Assembly: GCA_002435835.1 (NCBI GenBank)
Contig: DIVM01000315.1
Location: 1 to 8,347, forward strand
Reading direction: 5' to 3'
Source: Firmicutes bacterium UBA6132
Lineage (GTDB): Bacteria; Bacillota_A; Clostridia; Tissierellales; Sedimentibacteraceae
Length of the DNA: 8,347 nt
Under the pieces are notes generated by a model. The model did no database searches, was not told where the DNA came from, and saw nothing but the letters and a program-made list of their open reading frames with translations. Positions 1 through 6,649 of the stretch are shown here, one piece after another; position 1 is the stretch's first letter; every line of letters begins with the position of its first letter. Position numbers and translations under genes: made by a program.

Positions 1-7
1 TGAGAGA

Positions 8-13
8 TATAAT
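8..13 (+). promoter_or_regulatory. possible -10 element upstream of the GtrB-like gene
   Basis: A perfect TATAAT lies 44 bases before the start codon of the first gene. The matching -35 box would fall before the first base of the window, so it cannot be checked. In such AT-rich sequence this hexamer arises easily by chance. The first three bases (TGA) could equally be the stop codon of an upstream gene, in which case the first gene may belong to a longer operon. Weak call. Confidence 0.22.
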
Positions 14-57
14 ATAAATTTATTTTTATATATGGTATATGAAATAGGAGGGGGAAT

Positions 58-1017
58 ATGTCATTAATTTCTATAGTTATTCCTTGTTTTAACGAAGAGG
101 AAGTCATATATGAGACTCACTTAAGATTAGAAAAATTCTTAATTACTATCGATATGGATAAGGAGATAATATATGTAGATGATGGTAGTCGAGATAGTAC
201 ATATGAAAAGTTACTGCAGTTGGCAAAAATGCATCATGATATTCGTATTATTAGGTTTTCGCGAAATTTTGGACATCAAATGGCAATAACTGCTGGTATG
301 GACTACGCAAGTGGCGATGCTATTGTAGTGATTGATGCAGATCTTCAAGATCCAGTTGAAATAATTAGTGAGATGGTTGATAAGTGGAAGAATGGGTTTG
401 ATGTGGTATATGGGAAGAGAGTAAGAAGAGAAGGAGAAAGTCAATTCAAAAGAATATCTGCAAAGATATTCTATAGGATCTTATTTAAATTAACTGATGA
501 AGTAATACCTAAAGATATCGGAGACTTTAGATTGATAGATCGAAAAGTTGCGGATTCATTAAAGCAGATGCCTGAAAAGACAAGATATGTAAGAGGCCTT
601 GTTGCTTGGCTTGGGTATAATTCTACTTCAGTTGATTATGTACGTGAACCAAGATTTGCAGGTGAGACAAAATACCCACTCGTAAAAATGCTTAAGCTTG
701 CATTCGATGGCATTATATCTTTCTCATATAAACCCTTGAAACTAGCATCCTTCCTTGGTTCAACGGTATCTGTAGCAAGTTTTATATATCTTGTTTATAT
801 CATATTTCGAAAATATTATTCAAATGATAGTATATCTGGTTGGACTTCATTAATGGCAGTTTTACTAGTTATGAGTGGAATGATACTACTTGTATTAGGA
901 ATTATAGGTGAATATCTTGCAAGAGTATACGAAGAAGTTAAAGCACGACCGACATACGTTATTAACAGTATAGTTGGATTTAGTGATAATAATTTTTTCG
1001 ATAACCATAAGAAATAA
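58..1017 (+). CDS. GtrB/CsbB-type polyprenyl-phosphate glycosyltransferase (GT2, membrane anchored)
   Basis: Predicted to transfer a sugar from a nucleotide donor to undecaprenyl phosphate at the cytoplasmic face of the membrane. The 319-aa protein has the layout of bactoprenol glucosyltransferases. An N-terminal GT-A domain carries IVIPCFNEEE (residues 6-15), VDDGSRDS (40-47), a SRNFGHQMAITAG block (68-80) and the metal/nucleotide motif DADLQDP (93-99). A GDFRLIDR segment follows in the middle. Two hydrophobic helices sit near residues 225-250 and 266-284, and the usual GEYLARVYEEVKARP stretch follows the second. The length of about 310-320 aa is typical of the family. The ATG is set by a strong AGGAGGGGG 3 bases upstream (GGAGG core 6 bases away). 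The sugar is unknown; known relatives use Glc or GlcNAc. A GtrA partner and two GT-C candidates lie downstream, but 606 non-coding bases separate this gene from that operon, so shared transcription is not assured. Family is certain, substrate is not. Confidence 0.93.
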   Translation: MSLISIVIPCFNEEEVIYETHLRLEKFLITIDMDKEIIYVDDGSRDSTYEKLLQLAKMHHDIRIIRFSRNFGHQMAITAGMDYASGDAIVVIDADLQDPVEIISEMVDKWKNGFDVVYGKRVRREGESQFKRISAKIFYRILFKLTDEVIPKDIGDFRLIDRKVADSLKQMPEKTRYVRGLVAWLGYNSTSVDYVREPRFAGETKYPLVKMLKLAFDGIISFSYKPLKLASFLGSTVSVASFIYLVYIIFRKYYSNDSISGWTSLMAVLLVMSGMILLVLGIIGEYLARVYEEVKARPTYVINSIVGFSDNNFFDNHKK

Positions 1018-1623
1018 TATGAAAGGCATTGTCTATTGTGAGTTTTATTCACAATTATATGTTTGCACATTACCAGTTTATACGAATCATATAGATTAAT
1101 GTGATGTATTGCCAATGTTCATATGACACTCACGATTTTTAGAGGCATCTTTGAAAGTAAGAAAGCGCTGCATACATATTTCCTTGATTCGTTTGAAATT
1201 TTCTAGGTTGTATGGAAATAGGGTAAGGCTATGTTAGACACAAAATTCTTGCTTACAATTTCAGTCAGACGGTTTTCATCTGATAAAAAGTAAAGTATAT
1301 TGACAAGAGCACATAGCGATGAGGAAAATATATATACTGATATGCTTTTTAAGTTGCATCTAATCTTCTAATAGATAGAAGAAATCTGAGTGTGAGATGT
1401 TGAAATTGTGATAGTTCGCGTCGAGGTTCTTAATGGCATGTTGTGATAGAGTTTGAAGATTCATGGATAATTATCATACGCGATGGCGGTGTTATACGAA
1501 TTGTAGATATCAGCATGTAAAGCAATTTTATGTAATTATTGTGGAATATATACTTAATTAATTAACAAAGAGCAATAAATGTAGTTAACATCATTGTTAG
1601 TTTAATGAAATGGAGATTTAATT
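1018..1623. other. 606-bp gene-free stretch, probably a decayed remnant
   Basis: No ORF here has a credible start and length. Forward, a TAA-ended stretch near 1452-1520 reads EFEDSW...RDGGVIRIVDISM, and a neighbouring frame just upstream reads VIVRVEVLNGM. In reverse, 1464 to 1360 gives a 34-aa ORF starting MNLQTLSQHAIKNL without a Shine-Dalgarno sequence, followed by further open runs in shifted frames down to about 1110. These patterns suggest a gene or insertion element eroded by stops and frameshifts, but I cannot identify the parent family or its strand. An AT-rich palindrome (1554-1565) and the RBS of the next gene close the region. No convincing promoter was found, although the downstream operon must start from here or from read-through. 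Confidence 0.45.
1035..1055. other. hairpin 18 bases after the GtrB-like gene
   Basis: ATTGTGA (1035-1041) and TCACAAT (1049-1055) form a perfect 7-bp inverted repeat around a 7-base loop. No T-run follows, so it is a poor intrinsic terminator. It may act as an mRNA 3'-end stabiliser or a protein-binding palindrome, or be chance. Confidence 0.35.
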
Positions 1624-3741
1624 ATGTTTGAAAAAAGATCTGAAATTTATTTATCAAGTATGAATATATTGATAAATAAATTTAAAGATTTTAGAAAAGA
1701 TATTAAATATATAACTTTTATTATTATTATAATTGTTGGAATGTTGCTAATAATAGAATATAGATATCCTTATTTTTTCTTGCAAGATGATAATCGCGAC
1801 TCATATTTACCATATATTGTACATAATTATGATAGTATAATATCAGGTGAAATCCCACTATATAATTTCCATCAGTTTATGGGGGTACCTTCTTTAGCAC
1901 AAGGTCAAACAGGAGCGCTATATCCAATAACTTACCTTTCTGTATTCTTAAGTAAAGCACTATTTTTCCACGTTTTTGCTTCAGTCGATATTTTCGTGGG
2001 GTTACATTTGTGCATTGGTGCTGTAGGTTTTTTTTATTTTAGCAAATTTTTAAAATTGGGAGAATTAATTGGTGTAATTGGATCCTTGATGTGGGCTACA
2101 AATACATTTGCAATATATGTCTCAAATTCTTGGATGATTATAGCCTCACTTGTCGCTTATTTGCCATGGATGTTTTTATTTAGTTTCAAACTCACATGTT
2201 ATCAAGAGAAGCGATTCCTCACTGGATTATTGATAGTTACATTATTGTTATTTTATAGTGGGAATGTCCAGTATTTCATTTATTCTGTAATTTTTGTGTT
2301 TTTCTCTAGTACTTTATATTCAATTTCATTAAGTAAAAAAAATAGTAATTGGAATTACCTATTGAAATATCTATCTAATTTTATTGTTGTTCATTTATTT
2401 GCACTTCTTATGGCATTACCATTACTATTACCAATGTGGAATCTTATGGTAAATTCTGTTAATAGGTCTGATAAGTTGCCTTTTGTAGAATTTGTTGACC
2501 AATTTATTCCAATTAATCAATTAGTAATTGGATTGTTTAATCCTTTTTATAAAGTAAACTCTAATACATATGCAGCGTTTCGAAACCTACCCAATCTCTC
2601 CCACATAGGGTATATTCCAATTGTGATAATAATTTATAGGATTTTTGATAAAGTTAAAAACAAATCTAAGATCAATCAATTTGAAGTTGAGCTTTCGGTA
2701 TTTATTCGTTCTGGAATGATAGCACTGCTATGGTCGACCAACTGGATATTCAATCTTTTAATTTATGCGATTCCAATACTGAATAGGTTTAGGTGGCCAT
2801 TTAAAATTTTGATTTTTTTTAATTTTTATTTTATTTGCATATCAATTAGTCTGCTATGGTATTACTTAAATCAAAGTAGGATTTCGTCGTTAACTAAGGA
2901 ATCAATAGTCTCGTGTTTGTTGATAGTTCACATTTTAAGTTGCTTATCCATATATTTAATAAACCCACATTTGGATTTCGGAGAACATCATGCTGATGAA
3001 ATTCCACTTCATGAGCCTATGCAAAGTGTATTTACATCTGGCAGAATAATATCAGTTGGTTTTAATATTTGGACACCTACAATCAGAAATAATGCTTCAT
3101 ACAGAACAGCACCAACTATGGGATTCAATTATGCAACTCTATGGGGACTTAATTATTTCGCAGGCTATAATGTTTTACTTTCTGAAGCTAGTTATAATGA
3201 GACATTAGGATTAAATTTCACAGCAGTAATAAACGGCAATCAAGTAATTCCAATAGATACTTTAAGGGAAGCTGGAGTCAAGTGGTACATAATTCCAACT
3301 GAAAAGTATGATGAATTTGATACGATCTTCAAAGAGTTTGGCATAGAGAAGTATTCTCAAGATGATTATCGCATTATATACTACGACTCAAATTCGTACG
3401 CATTAGTCTATAAAGCTAATAATAGTAATATAATAGCAGGTAAATATAGAATCAAAACGAATGAAATTGAGCTCCAGATATTTAATACTGAAACAAACCC
3501 AATTGATGTTTATTTTAATTTTGTATTTAATCCCAATTTTGTTGCGTACGTTGATGGGAAAACGGTTCCTATCAGAAATTCAAACAACAACAGAATGGTA
3601 GTTAGTTGCCCAAAAGGACAAAGTGTTATTAGGGTTGTATATAGGGATAAAAATCTAGAGCTTGGAATAATATTTGCATTGTTTTCAGTATTTGGTTATT
3701 TTGTATTTCTTAGGATATATCCACACAAAAAGTTGTTGTGA
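1624..3741 (+). CDS. YfhO-family GT-C-type membrane glycosyltransferase
   Basis: A 705-aa polytopic membrane protein, predicted to move a sugar from a polyprenyl-phosphate carrier to an extracytoplasmic acceptor. B. subtilis and Listeria YfhO do this when they glycosylate lipoteichoic acid with CsbB. The first helix is near residues 28-45. The first outer loop carries QDDNRDS (54-60), whose Asp residues sit where GT-C enzymes have catalytic or metal-binding acids. It is followed by GEIPLYNFHQFMG (75-87) and SLAQGQTGALYP (90-101), the block typical of YfhO proteins. About ten more hydrophobic segments follow to residue ~447. A hydrophilic, probably extracellular domain spans ~450-675, and a final helix (678-698) ends in basic PHKKLL. 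Length is somewhat below many YfhO proteins (800-900 aa) but both ends look intact. GGAG 8 bases before the ATG supports this start over Met13, which has no RBS. It is the first gene of the five-gene operon. Three 8-base homopolymers lie inside (2028, 2335, 2813). Acceptor unknown. Confidence 0.82.
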   Translation: MFEKRSEIYLSSMNILINKFKDFRKDIKYITFIIIIIVGMLLIIEYRYPYFFLQDDNRDSYLPYIVHNYDSIISGEIPLYNFHQFMGVPSLAQGQTGALYPITYLSVFLSKALFFHVFASVDIFVGLHLCIGAVGFFYFSKFLKLGELIGVIGSLMWATNTFAIYVSNSWMIIASLVAYLPWMFLFSFKLTCYQEKRFLTGLLIVTLLLFYSGNVQYFIYSVIFVFFSSTLYSISLSKKNSNWNYLLKYLSNFIVVHLFALLMALPLLLPMWNLMVNSVNRSDKLPFVEFVDQFIPINQLVIGLFNPFYKVNSNTYAAFRNLPNLSHIGYIPIVIIIYRIFDKVKNKSKINQFEVELSVFIRSGMIALLWSTNWIFNLLIYAIPILNRFRWPFKILIFFNFYFICISISLLWYYLNQSRISSLTKESIVSCLLIVHILSCLSIYLINPHLDFGEHHADEIPLHEPMQSVFTSGRIISVGFNIWTPTIRNNASYRTAPTMGFNYATLWGLNYFAGYNVLLSEASYNETLGLNFTAVINGNQVIPIDTLREAGVKWYIIPTEKYDEFDTIFKEFGIEKYSQDDYRIIYYDSNSYALVYKANNSNIIAGKYRIKTNEIELQIFNTETNPIDVYFNFVFNPNFVAYVDGKTVPIRNSNNNRMVVSCPKGQSVIRVVYRDKNLELGIIFALFSVFGYFVFLRIYPHKKLL

Positions 3742-3764
3742 TTTGGTCAGGAGGGTTAATTTAG

Positions 3765-4583
3765 ATGGAATCTAAGGTATCTATTTGTATCCCAACTTAT
3801 AATGGCGAACTTTATATCAAAGAAGCAATCGACTCTGTATTATCCCAGTCATATTATAATTGCGAAATTCTTGTAGTTGATGACTGTTCTACTGATAGTA
3901 CAGTTGATCTTATAGAGGAATATCATGATAATCGGATAAAACTGATTCGAAACGATACAAACATTGGAATGGTTAATAATTGGAATAAGTGCTTGAAAGA
4001 ATCAAAGGGAGAATATGTTCAATTTTTATTTCAAGATGATATCTTATTTAAGGACTGTATAATAAAAAAATTGAATGCATTTAATAATGACAATAGAGTT
4101 AATATGGTCTTTGGAGCTTCAAAAATTATTGACTCCAACGGTGTAGTTCTCAGTGGGAGGAGGTATTCAAAACATGATCACCTAATAAATGGATGTGAAA
4201 TCGCATACAAATCCTTTTTATTTAAAAATTACTTTGGGGAACCTTCAAATGTAATGTTTAAAAAGGATATTACTAAAAATATTGGTTATTTTAATAATAA
4301 TATGTCATATATTGTTGATCAAGACTATTGGATTCGGATGAGTGCACAGGGGTATGTTTACTATTTATCGGATTATTTAATGAAATTTCGAATCTCAAGA
4401 ACTGCAATGACATCAAAATTAATAAATAGAATGGCTAGTATTTTTAATGAAGATAACCTATTTCTTGAATCTGTGAAGAAGAATGAACGGTTTAGGGTTA
4501 CAAAAAAAGATGAATTTGTACATAAGATATTTATGTACCTTCGGACTATGTTAAAGTACGTTTATATTTCAATTTTTATTTGA
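3765..4583 (+). CDS. soluble family-2 glycosyltransferase (WcaA-like)
   Basis: Predicted cytoplasmic inverting glycosyltransferase that adds a sugar to a growing glycan or lipid-linked acceptor. The 272-aa protein opens with VSICIPTYNGELYIKEAIDS (residues 5-24). VVDDCSTDST (37-46) and the nucleotide-facing NIGMVNNWNKCL (66-77) follow. The DXD-type motif is FQDD (89-92). The acidic region VDQDYWIRMSAQG (184-196) matches the catalytic-base block (often ED-W-WLR) of this family. No membrane helix is present, although the last residues are hydrophobic (YISIFI). At 272 aa it is slightly shorter than the usual ~300, with a short C-terminal region. AGGAGGG 9 bases before the ATG sets the start, 23 bp after the YfhO-like gene. 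Donor and acceptor sugars cannot be told from sequence. Unlike the first GT of the window it lacks the membrane anchor, so it probably extends a chain and does not load the carrier. Family firm, role inferred. Confidence 0.9.
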   Translation: MESKVSICIPTYNGELYIKEAIDSVLSQSYYNCEILVVDDCSTDSTVDLIEEYHDNRIKLIRNDTNIGMVNNWNKCLKESKGEYVQFLFQDDILFKDCIIKKLNAFNNDNRVNMVFGASKIIDSNGVVLSGRRYSKHDHLINGCEIAYKSFLFKNYFGEPSNVMFKKDITKNIGYFNNNMSYIVDQDYWIRMSAQGYVYYLSDYLMKFRISRTAMTSKLINRMASIFNEDNLFLESVKKNERFRVTKKDEFVHKIFMYLRTMLKYVYISIFI

Positions 4584-4608
4584 ATCATGGAGTGAATTTT
4601 GTAATCAT

Positions 4609-4616
4609 AAAGGCGG
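4609..4616 (+). promoter_or_regulatory. ribosome binding site that decides the GtrA-type start
   Basis: AAAGGCGG lies 5 bases before the ATG at 4622. The longer in-frame options, TTG at 4580 (overlapping the previous stop) and GTG at 4592, have no usable Shine-Dalgarno sequence, so the ATG at 4622 is preferred. Confidence 0.55.
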
Positions 4617-4621
4617 TATGT

Positions 4622-5056
4622 ATGGATTGGATAAGGTTTAGAAAGCTAATAATGGAATTCTTTAGATATGTTATAGTTGGAGGTATTTCATTTATAATTG
4701 ATTTTTTAACACTAATACTTTTGTATGAGTATATTATGCCCACTAGTGCTTTATCTTTATATATATCTAATGTTGGCGGTTTCTTTGCGGGTGTTATTTC
4801 TAATTATTCGCTTTCAGTGAAATTTGTTTTTATTGAAGCCAGAGAGCATGAAATAGGTAAAAGCAACTATGACAAGATAAAATTCGCTATAATTGGCATA
4901 TTGGGGTTATTAATAAATGAGTTAGGGATGTATATTGGAGTAGATAAAATGATAATAGACTATAAAATAATAAAAATATTAATGGCTGGAATTGTTATGA
5001 TATGGAATTATTTTGTAAGAAAAAAATTTGTTTTTTCGATTAAGAATGAATTCTAG
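4622..5056 (+). CDS. GtrA-type membrane protein (putative polyprenyl-sugar flippase component)
   Basis: A 144-aa protein with four membrane helices at roughly 15-37, 43-63, 87-106 and 116-133, the standard GtrA layout and size. Family marks are RYVIVGGISFIIDFLTL (15-31) in helix 1, NYSLSVKFVF (61-70) after helix 2 and WNYFVRKKFVF (128-138) at the end of helix 4. The repeated NY...KF.F pattern reflects the internal duplication of the family. GtrA proteins are proposed to help flip undecaprenyl-phosphate-linked sugars, or to help place the partner glycosyltransferases, next to GtrB and a GT-C enzyme; both partner types are in this window. The reading frame extends upstream to a TTG at 4580 that would overlap the preceding stop and add 14 residues. 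That start lacks an RBS, while the ATG used here has one. It sits between a cytoplasmic GT and the flavoenzyme, 21 bp before the latter. Family call strong; direct flipping by GtrA proteins is still debated. Confidence 0.88.
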   Translation: MDWIRFRKLIMEFFRYVIVGGISFIIDFLTLILLYEYIMPTSALSLYISNVGGFFAGVISNYSLSVKFVFIEAREHEIGKSNYDKIKFAIIGILGLLINELGMYIGVDKMIIDYKIIKILMAGIVMIWNYFVRKKFVFSIKNEF

Positions 5057-5077
5057 AAAGCGTAGTAAGGAGAGTTT

Positions 5078-6649
5078 ATGAAAAAGAAAGTGATTATTAT
5101 TGGAGCTGGGCCAGCCGGATTGACTGCAGCATATAAGTTACTTGAATGTGAGAATACAATTCCCATAATCCTAGAATGCGAGGATTTTGTTGGGGGGATA
5201 TCGAGAACTGTCAATCACAATGAGAATAGGATAGATATCGGCGGGCACAGATTCTTTTCGAAGAGTGAAGAAATCATGAAATTATGGAAAGAATTAATGC
5301 CGATTCAGGGGTCTCCATCAATTGATGATATTAGATTAAATACAAAAAAAGAATTTTGTGAAGGCGGGCCGGATCCGGAAAGTCAAGATATTGTATTTCT
5401 AATAAGAAATAGGGTATCTAGAATACTATACGCGAGAAAGTTTTTTGACTATCCAATAAGTTTGAAGTTTAGCACAATTACAAACATGGGAATCCTAAAT
5501 ACTACTAGAGCGGGGTTCTCGTATATTAAGTCAAAGCTGATAAAGCGCAAGGAAGATACACTTGAAGATTTTATGGTTAATAGATTTGGCAAAACTTTAT
5601 ATAATATGTTTTTTAAAGATTATACATATAAAGTATGGGGTAAATACCCTATCGAAATTTCAGCAGACTGGGGTGCTCAACGAATTAAGGGATTATCCCT
5701 AACGAAGGCCATTATCCACATGCTCAAAAATACAGTATCAGCAAATAAAAATGAAGCAGATATTGAAACTTCATTAATCGAACAGTTTATTTATCCTAAA
5801 ATGGGGCCAGGTCAGTATTGGGAAAATATGGCTAATAAAATACTTGAACTTGGGGGCGAAATAAAGAAAAATTCTAAAGTAGTTAAACTGCAAATAGATG
5901 GCAAGAAAGTAAATTCTGTGATTTTTTTAAATAACGGAGTAGAACAGTGCATTCAAGGTGATTTTTTTATATCTACTATGCCATTATCGGAACTCATCCC
6001 AGCGATATCTGATGGATGTCCAGAGCAAGTATGTGATGTAGCAAAAAAGCTGCCATATCGAGATTTCATGACAGTAGGATTGCTGGTTAACAGACTTACA
6101 TTAATAAACACAACTAAAATTAATACTATAAACAATATAGTGCCAGATTGTTGGATTTATGTCCAAGAACCTGATGTAAAGGTTGGAAGACTACAGATAT
6201 TTAATAACTGGTCACCGTATATGGTCAAGGATTTTGAGAATACTGTGTGGATAGGACTTGAATATTTCTGTTCAGAAAGTGATGAATTATGGGAAATGAA
6301 TGATGAGGAGTTTATATCATTTGCAACTAATGAAGCTGATAGATTAGGTATAATTAACAAACAAAATGTATTAGATAGCGTAAGAATAAAAGTACCAAAA
6401 GCATATCCTGCCTATTTTGGTACTTATGATAAGATAGGTGTAGTAAAAGATTTCCTGAATCAGTATGAAAATTTGTATTGCATCGGTAGAAATGGGCAAC
6501 ATAGATATAACAACATGGATCACTCAATGCTGACAGCATTTGAAGCGGCCAAGCTCATAATTGCCGGTGAGAAATCAAATGAAAATCTGTGGAGTGTTAA
6601 TACTGAATCTGAATACCATGAGGAAAGAATTGCAGAAGGTGAGAAGTGA
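5078..6649 (+). CDS. UDP-galactopyranose-mutase-like FAD/NAD(P)-dependent oxidoreductase
   Basis: A 523-aa cytoplasmic flavoprotein of the UGM/protoporphyrinogen-oxidase-like (HemY/COG1232) group common in polysaccharide loci. The FAD site is clear: IIIGAGPAG (6-14), the ribose-binding acid in [10 protein letters not shown] (31-40), and [10 protein letters not shown] (54-63), which takes the place of the G-H-F motif near the flavin in [12 protein letters not shown] (121-129) and YTYKVWG (182-188) resemble the UGM substrate-domain motifs (YPIPL-like and YT-K-WG). Near residues 360-400 lie [20 protein letters not shown] and GLEYFC. The end carries [16 protein letters not shown] (469-484), parallel to the YRYYDM stretch that closes the UGM flavin site. 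It is longer than true UGM (~370-390 aa), so it is a relative and not UGM itself. AAGGAGAG before the ATG sets the start. It likely modifies a nucleotide- or lipid-linked sugar by ring contraction or redox chemistry; the reaction is unproven. It overlaps the next gene by 1 bp. Confidence 0.85.
   Translation: MKKKVIIIGAGPAGLTAAYKLLECENTIPIILECEDFVGGISRTVNHNENRIDIGGHRFFSKSEEIMKLWKELMPIQGSPSIDDIRLNTKKEFCEGGPDPESQDIVFLIRNRVSRILYARKFFDYPISLKFSTITNMGILNTTRAGFSYIKSKLIKRKEDTLEDFMVNRFGKTLYNMFFKDYTYKVWGKYPIEISADWGAQRIKGLSLTKAIIHMLKNTVSANKNEADIETSLIEQFIYPKMGPGQYWENMANKILELGGEIKKNSKVVKLQIDGKKVNSVIFLNNGVEQCIQGDFFISTMPLSELIPAISDGCPEQVCDVAKKLPYRDFMTVGLLVNRLTLINTTKINTINNIVPDCWIYVQEPDVKVGRLQIFNNWSPYMVKDFENTVWIGLEYFCSESDELWEMNDEEFISFATNEADRLGIINKQNVLDSVRIKVPKAYPAYFGTYDKIGVVKDFLNQYENLYCIGRNGQHRYNNMDHSMLTAFEAAKLIIAGEKSNENLWSVNTESEYHEERIAEGEK
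6636..6643 (+). promoter_or_regulatory. ribosome binding site inside the end of the flavoenzyme gene
   Basis: AAGGTGAG ends 5 bases before the ATG at 6649, inside the last codons of the preceding gene. It favours ATG 6649 over the adjacent in-frame GTG at 6646. The stop TGA (6647-6649) shares one base with this ATG, so the two genes are probably translationally coupled. Confidence 0.6.

Noticed and set aside
211..444. Reverse-strand ORF of 77 codons inside the first gene
   Set aside because: It lies wholly within a clear glycosyltransferase gene, has no recognisable domain and is a shadow of the + strand coding pattern.
1035..1060. Hairpin after the first gene as an intrinsic terminator
   Set aside because: The 7-bp AT-rich stem has no following T-run (ATATGTTTGC), so it does not meet terminator criteria; it is listed only as a hairpin.
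816..1115. Reverse-strand ORF of 99 codons overlapping the end of the first gene
   Set aside because: Most of it is antisense to the conserved C-terminal helix of the GtrB-like protein; no RBS or recognisable domain.
1300..1338. Perfect TTGACA at 1300-1305 as a promoter for the operon
   Set aside because: No -10-like hexamer lies 16-19 bases downstream. TATACT at 1333-1338 is 27 bases away, too far for a sigma-A promoter.
1527..1554. TTTATG / TATACT pair as a promoter just before the YfhO-like gene
   Set aside because: The -10-like TATACT (1549-1554) is fair, but the -35 candidate matches only about half of the consensus and there is no extended -10. Not distinguishable from AT-rich background.
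1554..1599. TTAATTAATTAA palindrome and the nearby TAACA-TCAT-TGTTA repeat as operator or mobile-element ends
   Set aside because: Short, AT-only or low-complexity matches expected by chance; no matching copy was found at the left side of the gap and no target-site duplication.
5953..6539. Three reverse-strand ORFs of 60-67 codons inside the flavoenzyme gene
   Set aside because: All are antisense to conserved flavoenzyme motifs and lack domain features.
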